A stretch of 64,000 bases of DNA from Synergistales bacterium (GTDB lineage Bacteria; Synergistota; Synergistia; Synergistales; Aminobacteriaceae): positions 15,289 to 79,288 of the forward strand of contig BNVH01000004.1 of assembly GCA_025997955.1 (NCBI GenBank), read 5' to 3'. Below are positions 1 through 8,927 of this stretch, in pieces. The notes under the pieces were generated by a model. The model was not told where the DNA came from. It was given only the letters and a program-made list of their open reading frames with translations, and made no database searches. How positions within the stretch are numbered: the stretch's first letter is position 1; every line of letters begins with the position of its first letter. The position numbers and the translations under genes are program-made.

Positions 1-486
1 GTAATCCGACGAAAAAACCGCTAAGGCAAACGTGAACGCGTACATCACGATAAGCATGTGGGCGAGTTTTAAGCGAAAGAGGACGCGCATTATGGCTACG
101 ACCAAAAACAACCCGACGCCGGCGGCCACTCCCGCAAGCAAGATAAAATTCGGCACGGACGGCACCTGTGTGCTCATAACTTGTAAATCCGGCTCCGCAA
201 CTGTCACGATAAAGCCAAAAATGAAACACCCGCCCATCAAAAGCGCCAAGCTTTTCGACTTCAGCAAGGCCGAACCTATGTGTGCGCCCATAGGCATCAT
301 AGCCATCTCAGTGCCGAGCGAGAAAAGCGTAAGTCCTATAATGAGCGTCGCCATGCCAAAGATCATCAATGCGACTGTTCCAAGCGGCATCGGTACGATG
401 GTGAAGTGGAGAAGCAATATTATGCTACCTATCGGTAAAACCGCTTGCAGAGATTCTTTGAGCTTTTCGAGCAAGACTTTTTTCAA
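1..486 (-). CDS. DUF1538 family membrane protein (partial, runs off left edge)
   Basis: The first 162 codons of a minus-strand gene are present; the 3' end lies outside the window. Translation starts at a TTG (486-484) with a strong AAGGAGG ribosome site about 8 nt upstream. The protein has several hydrophobic segments and the DUF1538-type signatures LPIGSIILLLHF near the N-terminus, a central FSLGTEMAMMPMGAHIG and GFIVTVAEPDLQV. These match PF07556-like integral inner-membrane proteins, whose role is unknown although transport has been suggested. An overlapping plus-strand ORF at 32-532 is only its shadow. Confidence 0.75.
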   Translation of the reverse strand, partial: MKKVLLEKLKESLQAVLPIGSIILLLHFTIVPMPLGTVALMIFGMATLIIGLTLFSLGTEMAMMPMGAHIGSALLKSKSLALLMGGCFIFGFIVTVAEPDLQVMSTQVPSVPNFILLAGVAAGVGLFLVVAIMRVLFRLKLAHMLIVMYAFTFALAVFSSDY

Positions 487-555
487 TATATGCGCCTCCT
501 TAAGGTTTGAATTTTTTATTATGATACAATGAAAATCCAAAAAATGTTAATGTTT

Positions 556-583
556 CCTCTCTTTTAGCTCCTCTCTTTTAGCT
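556..583. repeat. 14-bp perfect tandem duplication at the 3' end of the amidohydrolase gene
   Basis: The unit CCTCTCTTTTAGCT is present twice head to tail and spans the stop codon of the amidohydrolase gene. It changes only the extreme C-terminus and 3' flank. Similar short duplications occur at 7135-7164 and 38365-38388. Confidence 0.8.
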
Positions 584-1433
584 TTGTCAACATTCTTATG
601 GCGTTCCCGCTCTGAAAAGAATCAATCGTTTCCTTGCGCAAGCCACAGGAGCGCAACATTTTATCGTATCGCGTGGAGTCTAATATGGGATAGTCCGTGC
701 CAAACAAGAACTTATCGGCTAATCCCCCGGCCTCTATCATCTTCAAAACGTCGGCGCTGTAGAGCCAAGGCAGAGCCGCGAGGTCGTACATCGCGTTCGA
801 GAGATACAGTTTCATCTCAGGCATGAGCTCGTAGAGCCAGAGGCCGCCCCCAAGGTGCGCGAATATCACTCGCGCCTCGGGGTGGTTCACGCAAAAAGCG
901 GCCGCTTCCTTTGGCCCCACGTTGCCCTTGCCCACGTAGTTGTGGCCGACCGGCTCGGCTGTGTGCATAAGAACGAACATGCCCGTGTCGCCAAGCGCGC
1001 CGGCCAATCTCCAAGTTTGAGAAATATCCGTTATATCAATACCCTGCCCCTCCGGGAAAAGCTCGCCTACGCCTATGAGCCCGGCCTCGGCGCAGCGTAT
1101 TATCTCGGCGTCGAAACCGCGCGCAAGAGGCGGAACGGCGCATATGCCATTCAATTTGTCGGGGTGGCGCTTAACACATTCGATGATGTAGTCGTTGCAA
1201 AGCCGGCAAAGTCCCAAGTCTCGAAAGGCGAAAGCGCCAACGACGGCGCGCTCGACTTTGTCGCGCTCCATGCGGGGCAGAAGATCTTCGAGCGTGGCCC
1301 ATTTGTGCACTTTGTTCGTAGTCAGCGCGGCGAAATAGGGTTCATTCTCTCCTATCTTGCTCCTGTCGCGTATAACGTCCGGCGGGTAGAGATGGATATG
1401 AAAATCTATCGACCCCCGACTACTCAAACTCAT
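564..1433 (-). CDS. Amidohydrolase (amidohydrolase_2 / TIM-barrel metal-dependent hydrolase)
   Basis: 289 aa. It carries an N-terminal DFHIHLYP metal-binding motif, a central HTAEPVGH, a FAHLGGG strand and a C-terminal FGTDYP with the conserved Asp. This order is typical of the amidohydrolase_2 family (PF04909), which includes decarboxylases and lactonases of small carboxylic acids. I start it at the ATG 1433, which overlaps the TGA of the upstream RND pump gene (ATGA) and has AGGAG about 9 nt upstream; a longer in-frame start at 1469 lies inside the pump gene and is less likely. The overlap implies translational coupling to the efflux operon, an unusual partner. The substrate cannot be told from sequence. 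Confidence 0.85.
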   Translation of the reverse strand: MSLSSRGSIDFHIHLYPPDVIRDRSKIGENEPYFAALTTNKVHKWATLEDLLPRMERDKVERAVVGAFAFRDLGLCRLCNDYIIECVKRHPDKLNGICAVPPLARGFDAEIIRCAEAGLIGVGELFPEGQGIDITDISQTWRLAGALGDTGMFVLMHTAEPVGHNYVGKGNVGPKEAAAFCVNHPEARVIFAHLGGGLWLYELMPEMKLYLSNAMYDLAALPWLYSADVLKMIEAGGLADKFLFGTDYPILDSTRYDKMLRSCGLRKETIDSFQSGNAIRMLTKLKERS

Positions 1434-4400
1434 AATACTTTCTCCTTCCTCCCCAATCTCACCCTCCACACAATATTATAGATCATCGGGATGATATAAA
1501 GCGCCAGAACGCTGCCGCCGAGGAGTCCGCCCGTCATGACGATGGCCATAGGGGCCTTGAGCTGCGAACCCTCGCCCGTAGAGGTCATCATGGGGACAAG
1601 GGAGATAAGCGTAGTCAGAGTAGCCATGAAAATAGGCCGAAAGCGCGTCTTGCAGGCCTCCATTATAGCGCGCCGATAGTGAATACCCCCGCGCCGCCTC
1701 ATCTCCGCAAAGTCGAGCAGGACTATCGCGTTGTTGACCGTGATGCCCACCATCATGACTATGCCGAGGAGCGCGAACACCGAGAAGTCGTTGCCCGTCA
1801 CGAGCATCATGGGGACTATGCCGACGCCCGACAACGGCAGCGTCGCCATGACGATAATGGCGAACACCCAGGACTCCAAAAGCCCGGCCACCATCAAAAA
1901 CGTGATGCCCACGGCCAAGCCCAACACCGTCCCCATGCGGGCGTAGTTTTCGTTTATGTTGCGTATATCGCCGCCGTAGGTCAGGTGATACCCAGATGGA
2001 AGCTCTATGGCGGCGAGACGGGGCTGGATGTCGTTCATTATCTCGCCCACGGATATTCCGCGCCCCGTGTTGGCGTCTACTGTGACCTTGCGCTGCCTTT
2101 CCTCCCTGTTTATGGCCGTGGGCCCAGTGCCCGGAGCCACGTCCATGAGGTCGTCGAGCGGCAAAAAGCCGCGCGCGGTTCTGACTGGTACGCCCTCCAT
2201 TTTTTGGACGTTCTTCGTCCAGGAGGCGGGGAGCTTCACCAAAATATCGTACTCCTCGCCGAGCTCGCGGTATTTACCAGCCTCGTAGCCCGTGAGGTAT
2301 CCGTTGACCTCCGTGGCTATCTCGCCAAACGACAGCCCGAGGCGTCCTATCCGCCGGTAATTCGGGTAAAAGCGAACTTCCTCGCGCCCCATCTTCCAGT
2401 CGGACTGCACGTCCATGACGCCTCGAGACGCGCGCATAATGTTTATGACCTGTTCGGCTATGCGGTTGAGCCCGTCCGTATCGGGGCCGATTATCGAGAC
2501 TGATATAGGCTTTCCGCTTCCTCCGCCGCCCATGCTCGACGCCGCCGCGATAGCCACGTCCGCGTCTGGTAGGGGCGCGAAGTGCTCCCGCCACTCGGCC
2601 ACTATGTCGAACACCGAGGGGCGCGCTTTTTTGTCTTCAATCAAATACACATAGGCGGCGCCCGTGCTTGTGCCGCTCATTCGCCCTCCTCCCACGCGTG
2701 TGCGATAAAAGCGCACATAGGGAAACCGGGAGACGTATTCTTCTATACTCTTGAGCACGTCGTCCGTGTTTTTGAGGGAGGCGGTGCTGGAAAGCTCGAC
2801 GTCTATATTTATGCGGCTCTCGTCCTCGCGCGGCATGAAGTTAAACCCTATGAGGGGAAGCCCCTGAAACGCCGCCCAGCAGGACGCTATCACGGCCAAC
2901 GTAGCAAGAGCGGGATGTCTTATGCAGGCTTTACTGAGAGCCACGTGCATGGTTTGAAGCTCGTCAAAAGCCACTTGCCACCAGCCAGTGAGTATACGCG
3001 TATAAAGCGGCAAGCGCTCTTTTTGGCGAAGCTCTCCGGGTATCCTCACCGGCACGGGGCCGCCTAGATAAGCCGCCACCATCGGCGTCAGGGAGAAAGC
3101 CGAGTAGAGCGATACGACGGTCGTAAACACCACGGTCAACGAAAACTCGTTGAACATCTGCCCCAACATGCCGCCCATGAACGCTATCGGGATGAAGACG
3201 CCCAAGTTCGTGCAGACGCTCGCGAGGACCGCCACGGATATTTCGGCCGCGCCCTTTTCCGACGCGGTAAGGGCGTCGTATCCCATATCGCGGTAGCGGT
3301 ATATGTTCTCCAAAACCAAAATAGCGTTGTCGACCAACACGCCGACAGATATGGCGAGACCAACGCTGCTCATCATGTTTATCGTAAAACCGTAAAGATG
3401 CTGGACTATAAACGTCGCTATAAGGGATGTAGGCAGAGTGAGCACGGCAGCGAGAGTGGCGCCGAAGCGCTGAAGCGACAGATAAAGCACCAAGGACGTC
3501 AGGAGCGTGGCCATGAGCATGTCCGATATGACGTTGCTTATGGCGTCTCTGATGTATTTGCTGTTGTCGAAGATTACGTTTACGCTCATGCCGCCGGGGA
3601 GAGCCGGTTCTATCTTCTCAATTTCTTCGTAAACCCGCCGCGCCAGCTCCACGACGTTGGCGTTAGGGCGCGCCACGAGGTCTAATGTCACGGAGGGTTT
3701 GCCGTTGAAACGCGATAGCCTCCGCTCTTCCTCCACTGTGTCCCTTATCTCCGCTATGTCGCCCAGCATGATGTTAGAGCCGTTTGCCAGCGTCAAAGGA
3801 ATATCGCCAAGCGCGCTGGGACTTCGCGCCTCGCCTGTGAAGCGAAGGGATATGTCCTTGTCTCCCATGGCTATCTGCCCGGCCGGCTCGTTTCGGTTGG
3901 ATTTTTTGATGAGCTCGCCTATTCGCGTGACACTGAGATCGTGAGCCTTCAGGGATAACGGGTCTACTAAGACGTGAATCTCACGGTCGAGGCCGCCTAT
4001 GACCTCCGCCGTGGCCATGCCGTAAATCTGCGTCAATCTCTTGGATATGAGGTCATCAGCTATGTCGCGCACCTGAGACGTTGGAAGATCCGACATGATG
4101 ACCATAGTCATGAAGGCGCGGGCGTTTATGTCGAATTTTACGATAGATGGGTCGTCGACCCCGTCGGGGAGCGTGATGGCGCGAACCTGAGTGGCTATGT
4201 CCATAGCGGCCTGAGTGTTATCGACGTCGTTCTCGAGCTCTATAACTATCGAGCCGCTGCCGCTCCGAGCGAAACCCCTGATTGTCTTCACGCCCTCGAC
4301 GCGCGCTACGGCGTCCTCGAAGGGTTTGACTATGCTCGTCTCGGTCTCGGCCGGCCCCGCGCCGTCGTAGTTGGCGCGAACCATGACCACGGGTATGTCC

Positions 4401-4519
4401 ATCTTGGGCAAAAACGCCACGCCCATATTCAAGTATGAATAACTTCCCAAAAGAACCAATATCAAGGTGATGACGGTCGTCAAAACGGGCCGTCTCACCG
4501 AAGAGCTTATCAGCCACAT
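1430..4519 (-). CDS. RND efflux pump, inner-membrane subunit (AcrB/HAE1 family)
   Basis: 1029 aa, the usual length of AcrB/MexB-type proton-driven RND transporters. The N-terminus (VRRPVLTTVITLILVLLG, then LPKMDIPVV) is the family signature of TM1 and the start of the porter domain. It is followed by six TM segments at about residues 335-540, a second periplasmic domain, and a final TM block at about 850-1020 containing ITVNNAIVLLDFAEMRR. It is expected to form a trimer in the inner membrane and expel drugs or metabolites through an adaptor and a TolC-type channel; no TolC gene is in the window. The gene follows the adaptor gene by 12 bp and overlaps the amidohydrolase start. Confidence 0.95.
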   Translation of the reverse strand: MWLISSSVRRPVLTTVITLILVLLGSYSYLNMGVAFLPKMDIPVVMVRANYDGAGPAETETSIVKPFEDAVARVEGVKTIRGFARSGSGSIVIELENDVDNTQAAMDIATQVRAITLPDGVDDPSIVKFDINARAFMTMVIMSDLPTSQVRDIADDLISKRLTQIYGMATAEVIGGLDREIHVLVDPLSLKAHDLSVTRIGELIKKSNRNEPAGQIAMGDKDISLRFTGEARSPSALGDIPLTLANGSNIMLGDIAEIRDTVEEERRLSRFNGKPSVTLDLVARPNANVVELARRVYEEIEKIEPALPGGMSVNVIFDNSKYIRDAISNVISDMLMATLLTSLVLYLSLQRFGATLAAVLTLPTSLIATFIVQHLYGFTINMMSSVGLAISVGVLVDNAILVLENIYRYRDMGYDALTASEKGAAEISVAVLASVCTNLGVFIPIAFMGGMLGQMFNEFSLTVVFTTVVSLYSAFSLTPMVAAYLGGPVPVRIPGELRQKERLPLYTRILTGWWQVAFDELQTMHVALSKACIRHPALATLAVIASCWAAFQGLPLIGFNFMPREDESRINIDVELSSTASLKNTDDVLKSIEEYVSRFPYVRFYRTRVGGGRMSGTSTGAAYVYLIEDKKARPSVFDIVAEWREHFAPLPDADVAIAAASSMGGGGSGKPISVSIIGPDTDGLNRIAEQVINIMRASRGVMDVQSDWKMGREEVRFYPNYRRIGRLGLSFGEIATEVNGYLTGYEAGKYRELGEEYDILVKLPASWTKNVQKMEGVPVRTARGFLPLDDLMDVAPGTGPTAINREERQRKVTVDANTGRGISVGEIMNDIQPRLAAIELPSGYHLTYGGDIRNINENYARMGTVLGLAVGITFLMVAGLLESWVFAIIVMATLPLSGVGIVPMMLVTGNDFSVFALLGIVMMVGITVNNAIVLLDFAEMRRRGGIHYRRAIMEACKTRFRPIFMATLTTLISLVPMMTSTGEGSQLKAPMAIVMTGGLLGGSVLALYIIPMIYNIVWRVRLGRKEKVL

Positions 4520-4531
4520 AAAATTACGCCT

Positions 4532-5638
4532 TTAGCTTTCTTTGACCGGAGTCACAGCTTGCGATCCCGTTTCTTGCTCCTGAACCCAAATATGGGCGCC
4601 GTCGTACATGCGGTCGGCGCCCTTCAGGATTATCTCCTCGCCCGACGCGACGCCGCTCAGGACGTGCGTCAGCCCAAACTCGTTGGTACGCCCCTTTTTG
4701 ACAATTCTCTCGACAGCTATGTCGCCTGAGCGCACGTAGGCTTTCGCCACCCCGTCTACCTCGCGTATGCTTTCGTAGGGAGCCACGACCACGCTCTCGT
4801 CGTGCTCAATGCGGATTTGCGCCTCTACCGACGCGCCGAGGTGCAAGTTTGCGCTTTTTACGTCCAAGATGACGCTGTAAAGCCCAGTCAAGACGTCGGC
4901 CATCGGGTCTACGCGCTTGACTGTGGCGGGCTCCCACTCGCCGACCGAGCTCAAAAACTTTGCCGGCTCGCCGTTTCTGACTAACTGTATATATCGCGGG
5001 GAGAGGTCTATGGCTATCTCGAAGAGCTTCGGGTCTCCTATGACGTAAAGCGGACGCCCTGTGCTGGCCAAAAGGCCTATCTCCGCGCTTCGCTGCATGA
5101 CGACGCCGTCTATCGGAGAGACGACCTTGTGCCGCGTGAGCTCCGTTTGAAGCTGCTGCAAGGACGCGCCCGCCTCTTTGTACTGAGAGAACACATTTTC
5201 GACGTCCTGTCTGCTCGATCCCCCGGCCTTTTGAAGCTCCTGTGTGCGCTCATATTTCATGGATATTTCGTTGAAACGGGCGCGGGCGGCCTGTACTCGC
5301 TCGGACGCCTTTTGAGAATCAAGAGTGGCCAAAACCTGCCCCTTTTTGACGGTGTCTCCTACCTCCGCGCCAAGGGACGTGACGTACTCAGGCTGAGAGG
5401 CGTACACCTCCGACAACCCCGATGTTCTGACCGTACCGTAGAGGGGAAGCCAATATTCCCAAGGCGCGCTTGCAATGCGCCGAACTGTGACCGGCATTCC
5501 GTTCTGCTCGCGTATAGCCGATATGCTCACAGCCGCCGCGGGCTTCGGGCGGTTGAATATCCGCCACCCCATAACCCCTACAGCTCCAAGCAACATAACA
5601 AGGATAACAAACCTTGTCAGAACAGATTTTTTTTTCAT
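4532..5638 (-). CDS. RND efflux periplasmic adaptor (membrane fusion protein)
   Basis: 368 aa. One hydrophobic N-terminal segment (about residues 8-24) serves as signal or anchor. A lipoyl-like half follows (VGDTVKKGQVLATLDSQ, then VVSPIDGVVMQRSAEIG after the hairpin) with a coiled-coil hairpin between them (about 113-165) and then beta-barrel and membrane-proximal domains. This is the HlyD/AcrA architecture linking the inner-membrane pump to an outer-membrane channel. It lies 12 bp upstream of the pump gene and 8 bp downstream of the cNMP/DUF2225 gene, so the three are probably co-transcribed. Confidence 0.93.
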   Translation of the reverse strand: MKKKSVLTRFVILVMLLGAVGVMGWRIFNRPKPAAAVSISAIREQNGMPVTVRRIASAPWEYWLPLYGTVRTSGLSEVYASQPEYVTSLGAEVGDTVKKGQVLATLDSQKASERVQAARARFNEISMKYERTQELQKAGGSSRQDVENVFSQYKEAGASLQQLQTELTRHKVVSPIDGVVMQRSAEIGLLASTGRPLYVIGDPKLFEIAIDLSPRYIQLVRNGEPAKFLSSVGEWEPATVKRVDPMADVLTGLYSVILDVKSANLHLGASVEAQIRIEHDESVVVAPYESIREVDGVAKAYVRSGDIAVERIVKKGRTNEFGLTHVLSGVASGEEIILKGADRMYDGAHIWVQEQETGSQAVTPVKES

Positions 5639-5646
5639 GAAAATTG

Positions 5647-6933
5647 CTAATCCTCCTTTTGAGCTTCGGCTTTTTTAAGATCTTCCAATCTGTTTTCGGC
5701 CTGCTCCTTTATTACGGGCAAACCATCTTTGTTTTGTTTGGCCTCGAACAGGAATTTTCGCGCATTGCCGAAATCGCCGGTCTTGAACGCCAAATCGCCT
5801 ATGGTGAAGCACACTCGCTGAAGCGCCTGCGGCGAGAGCTCTGTCTTGGAATACCCCTCTTTGTAGGCGGAGAGCGCCTTGATATCCGCATAGTTTGTCA
5901 TCGCCTTGTCGCCGCAGTCCTCGTAAAGGCGGCTGAGGCGGAGCCATAACACGGCCTCCATCATGTCTTTGTCGGCGTAGGCTACAGCGCTCTTCAAGGC
6001 CAAATAATAAGAAGCGAAAACAGTGAACGTGTCCAAGTCGGGCGCGGAGCCGAGCTTCAAGGGAAGCTTACCTACGTAGGGCTTCAAAGCCTCCTGAGCT
6101 TCCGCTTTACGTTTCACCCGCGCCTTGGAGAAAGTCGGATGAACGGCGCTGAACAGGCATTTCGGACAGACTAAAGTCGTGTAGTACATCGTCTCTATGC
6201 CTTTATAGTGAACGCGCGAATCAGGATCCTCTCTGAGCTTTATGAGCTTGCTGTCGAGTGGCAGCGGGGCCTTGAACACGTGCTCGCAGACAGGGCATTT
6301 TTGCTCGCGCGCCAATAAAATTTTGAAGTCCTGCTCGGACAGGGGCAAGTTATATTGTCCGTGCCCCTCGGGGAAGAGCGACGCGGCGGAGGCCGGAATA
6401 GGCGCGGCCGCAGGAGCGGCCGGCGCGGGGGTAGGAACGGGCGCGGGGGCTGGAATATGGGCTGCTGGCACGGGGGACGTAGCGGCGACAGGTTTTGCGG
6501 TAGGCGCGGACGGCGCGGCGGCTTGAGCGTTTCCCACTACGCCCACTAACTTCTCGTAGGCTTTACTCGTGGCGTCTAATCTTCCACATATTGTTTTGAT
6601 AAAGCCGAACACCGCAGCGGGTTGGGTCTGGAAAAACTCGGTTACGTTTGCGGAGTTAAGGCGAAGCGCAATAACGTTTTCGACAGCTATTACCGTGGCG
6701 GTACGTCCCTGCTTCAAAAAAAGCGACATCTCACCCACAAATTCCCCGATGGACAAAGCAACGATAAAAAGCTGATTGGCCTGTCCGTAGTTTTTGTAAA
6801 CACCGGCTGACCCCTGCAATATAATAAACATATCGTCAGACACCGTGTCTCCTTCTTTTACGATAACCGCGCCATCAGGAAACCTTTTGACGCTCGACAT
6901 CCTCAAAAGTTCTTTTACATCTATATTAGCCAT
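5647..6933 (-). CDS. Cyclic-nucleotide-binding domain fused to DUF2225 zinc protein
   Basis: 428 aa in three parts. Residues about 10-125 form a cNMP-binding/Crp-like beta-roll with a phosphate-binding-cassette-like stretch (IGEFVGEMSLFLKQGRTATV). Residues about 135-195 are a low-complexity Ala/Pro linker. Residues about 210-425 match DUF2225 (PF09986), with two CxxC pairs (CPVC and CPKC) likely binding zinc, followed by a helical, TPR-like end. No DNA-binding domain is visible, so this is not a classical Crp regulator. It leads the RND operon and might act as a nucleotide-responsive sensor, but this is inference. The Ala/Pro linker produces several spurious opposite-strand ORFs. Confidence 0.85.
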   Translation of the reverse strand: MANIDVKELLRMSSVKRFPDGAVIVKEGDTVSDDMFIILQGSAGVYKNYGQANQLFIVALSIGEFVGEMSLFLKQGRTATVIAVENVIALRLNSANVTEFFQTQPAAVFGFIKTICGRLDATSKAYEKLVGVVGNAQAAAPSAPTAKPVAATSPVPAAHIPAPAPVPTPAPAAPAAAPIPASAASLFPEGHGQYNLPLSEQDFKILLAREQKCPVCEHVFKAPLPLDSKLIKLREDPDSRVHYKGIETMYYTTLVCPKCLFSAVHPTFSKARVKRKAEAQEALKPYVGKLPLKLGSAPDLDTFTVFASYYLALKSAVAYADKDMMEAVLWLRLSRLYEDCGDKAMTNYADIKALSAYKEGYSKTELSPQALQRVCFTIGDLAFKTGDFGNARKFLFEAKQNKDGLPVIKEQAENRLEDLKKAEAQKED

Positions 6934-7119
6934 GATTTTCCTCCCGATATTTTAGAGTGCAAATATTTTTTAAGCCTTATTACGCTCGACAAATATACAA
7001 AGACGTAAAACAGTCGCGTATATTCTACACCACAGGCGGTTAAAATAAACATCATAAATCCATATTGCAAGGTAGCTTTATCAATTCTCTGATCCTCTGA
7101 ATTACTCCTGAGCCCTTGA

Positions 7120-7147
7120 TTGACAAAACTATCAGATTTGCGATAAG
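7120..7147 (+). promoter_or_regulatory. Candidate sigma-70-type promoter upstream of ilvD
   Basis: A perfect TTGACA (7120-7125) is followed after 16 nt by GATAAG (7142-7147), a weak -10. A tandem duplication of the -10 region begins at 7135, giving a second GATAAG. It lies about 75 nt upstream of the ilvD start. The weak -10 keeps this tentative. Confidence 0.35.
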
Positions 7148-7164
7148 CTGATTTGCGATAAGCT
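7135..7164. repeat. 15-bp perfect tandem duplication upstream of ilvD
   Basis: GATTTGCGATAAGCT occurs twice in a row. The duplication falls in the presumed promoter/leader of ilvD and duplicates the candidate -10 element. Confidence 0.85.
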
Positions 7165-7223
7165 AAAAAAATAATTATCTCACTGAAATAAATTAGCTCG
7201 TGAGGGAGAGGATGAAAAGCAAA

Positions 7224-8888
7224 ATGAAAAGTGACGCTGTAAAAAAGGGTATCAACCGCGCGCCGCACCGCTCTCTGATGTACGCCAATGGGTACGCCGA
7301 CTGGGAGATAGAGCGTCCTTGGGTAGGAGTGGCAAACGCTTATAACTCTATCATTCCTGGGCATATTCACCTGAACCGCCTGACTGCGGCGGTGAAGGCC
7401 GGCGTCTACGCGTTCGGCGGCCTGCCGTTGGATTTTCCGTCCATAGGTGTCTGCGACGGCATAGCGATGAACCACGAGGGGATGAAATACTCCCTTCCGA
7501 GCCGCGAGCTCATAATGGACTCCATTGAGGTGATGACGAAAGCCCACGCCTTTGACGCGCTCGTGTTGGTCACTAACTGCGACAAAATCGTGCCCGGCAT
7601 GGTTATGGCCGCGCTGAAGCTGAACATCCCGACTATCGTCATCAGCGGAGGCCCGATGTTGGCGGGGTTAGTCCATACCGGCGGCGTCAGGAGCGACCTT
7701 TCAGGGACGTTCGAGGCGGTAGGTAGGCGCGTCACAGGTGAGATAGACGACTTGGAGCTATCTCGCATTGAGCGCGCCTCCTGCCCCACATGCGGTTCCT
7801 GCGCCGGCATGTTTACGGCCAACACCATGAACTGCGTGGTGGAGGCGCTGGGCTTGGCTCTGCCCGGCAACGGAACGACCCCGGCCGTGTACTCGTCCCG
7901 CGACCGGTTGGCAAAGGACACTGGCCGCGCTATAATGTCATTGGTCGAGCGCGACATCCGCCCGCGCGACATCGTGACAAGCTCCGCCATCGACAACGCG
8001 CTCTCCGTCGATATGGCGCTCGGCGGTTCCACCAATACCTGTCTGCACATACCGGCCATAGCCCAGGCCGCCGGGCTGAAGGTCACCTTAGAGCACATAG
8101 ACGAGGTGAGTAAACGGACTCCCCACCTTTGCAACATGAGCCCCGGAGGAAAATACTACATCGAAGACCTCTACCGAGCGGGCGGCGTTCAGGCCGTGAT
8201 GAAGCGCCTGTCTGAGGCGAAGCTCTTGGATACGTCCGTTCTCACCGTGACGGGAAGCTCCTTGGGCGAGAACCTGAAAAGCGCTCAAATCTCGGACGAG
8301 GACGTAATACGTCCCATAGACAACCCCATCCACAAGGAGGGCGGCATAGCGATTCTGACGGGCAACTTGGCCCCATTGGGCTCTGTCGTCAAACAGGGCG
8401 CTGTTTTGCCTGAAATGATGAAACACAGCGGCCCCGCGCGCGTCTTCAACAGCGAAGAGGAAGCGACGTCCGCTATTATGGAGAAGAAGATAGTCGCGGG
8501 CGACGTGGTGGTCATACGCTACGAGGGTCCCAAGGGCGGCCCAGGTATGAGGGAAAAATTGGGCCCTACATCTTTGCTGGCCGGCATGGGGTTAGATAAA
8601 AGCGTGGCCCTCATAACCGACGGACGCTTCTCCGGGGCATCGCGCGGAGCCTCTATCGGACATGTCTCCCCTGAGGCGGCTGTCGGCGGCAATATCGCGC
8701 TCGTCAAGGAGGGCGATATAATTGAGATAGATATTCCAAACCGCAAGATAAGCGTAAAGGTTGACGACGCCGAGTTAGAAAAGCGACGCGCGTCTTGGAA
8801 GCCAATTGAGAAACCTCTTGACAGTTCTTTCCTCGCGCGTTATAGAACATTCGTCACTAGCGGCGCCGAGGGCGCGGTTTTCATTTAG
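7224..8888 (+). CDS. ilvD: Dihydroxy-acid dehydratase (IlvD/Edd family)
   Basis: 554 aa from the ATG at 7224, giving the typical N-terminus MKSDAVKKG; an upstream in-frame GTG at 7200 is possible, and the GGGAGAGG box ends at 7211. The family motifs IPGHIHL, VCDGIAM (Cys77), TNCDKIVPGM (Cys119) and CPTCGSCAGMFTANTMNC (Cys187/190/193) are present, the last two supplying iron-sulfur ligands. The enzyme dehydrates 2,3-dihydroxy-acids in valine/isoleucine synthesis. Its position directly before a TRAP transporter, with no other ilv gene nearby, leaves open a sugar-acid dehydratase role, since the family includes Edd and aldonate dehydratases. The length and N-terminus fit IlvD best. Confidence 0.92.
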   Translation: MKSDAVKKGINRAPHRSLMYANGYADWEIERPWVGVANAYNSIIPGHIHLNRLTAAVKAGVYAFGGLPLDFPSIGVCDGIAMNHEGMKYSLPSRELIMDSIEVMTKAHAFDALVLVTNCDKIVPGMVMAALKLNIPTIVISGGPMLAGLVHTGGVRSDLSGTFEAVGRRVTGEIDDLELSRIERASCPTCGSCAGMFTANTMNCVVEALGLALPGNGTTPAVYSSRDRLAKDTGRAIMSLVERDIRPRDIVTSSAIDNALSVDMALGGSTNTCLHIPAIAQAAGLKVTLEHIDEVSKRTPHLCNMSPGGKYYIEDLYRAGGVQAVMKRLSEAKLLDTSVLTVTGSSLGENLKSAQISDEDVIRPIDNPIHKEGGIAILTGNLAPLGSVVKQGAVLPEMMKHSGPARVFNSEEEATSAIMEKKIVAGDVVVIRYEGPKGGPGMREKLGPTSLLAGMGLDKSVALITDGRFSGASRGASIGHVSPEAAVGGNIALVKEGDIIEIDIPNRKISVKVDDAELEKRRASWKPIEKPLDSSFLARYRTFVTSGAEGAVFI

Positions 8889-8927
8889 TATTAGTAGGTT
8901 TTTATTATATCTGGGAGGTGTAGTGTT

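Noticed and set aside
32..532. 166-residue plus-strand frame at the left edge
   Set aside because: Shadow of the minus-strand DUF1538 gene, which has a strong ribosome site and membrane-protein character.
855..1481. Plus-strand frame opposite the amidohydrolase
   Set aside because: No family features; the minus strand carries intact amidohydrolase motifs and coupling to the pump gene.
6242..6549. Gly/Ala-rich plus-strand frames
   Set aside because: Antisense of the Ala/Pro linker of the cNMP/DUF2225 protein; low complexity explains the open frames.
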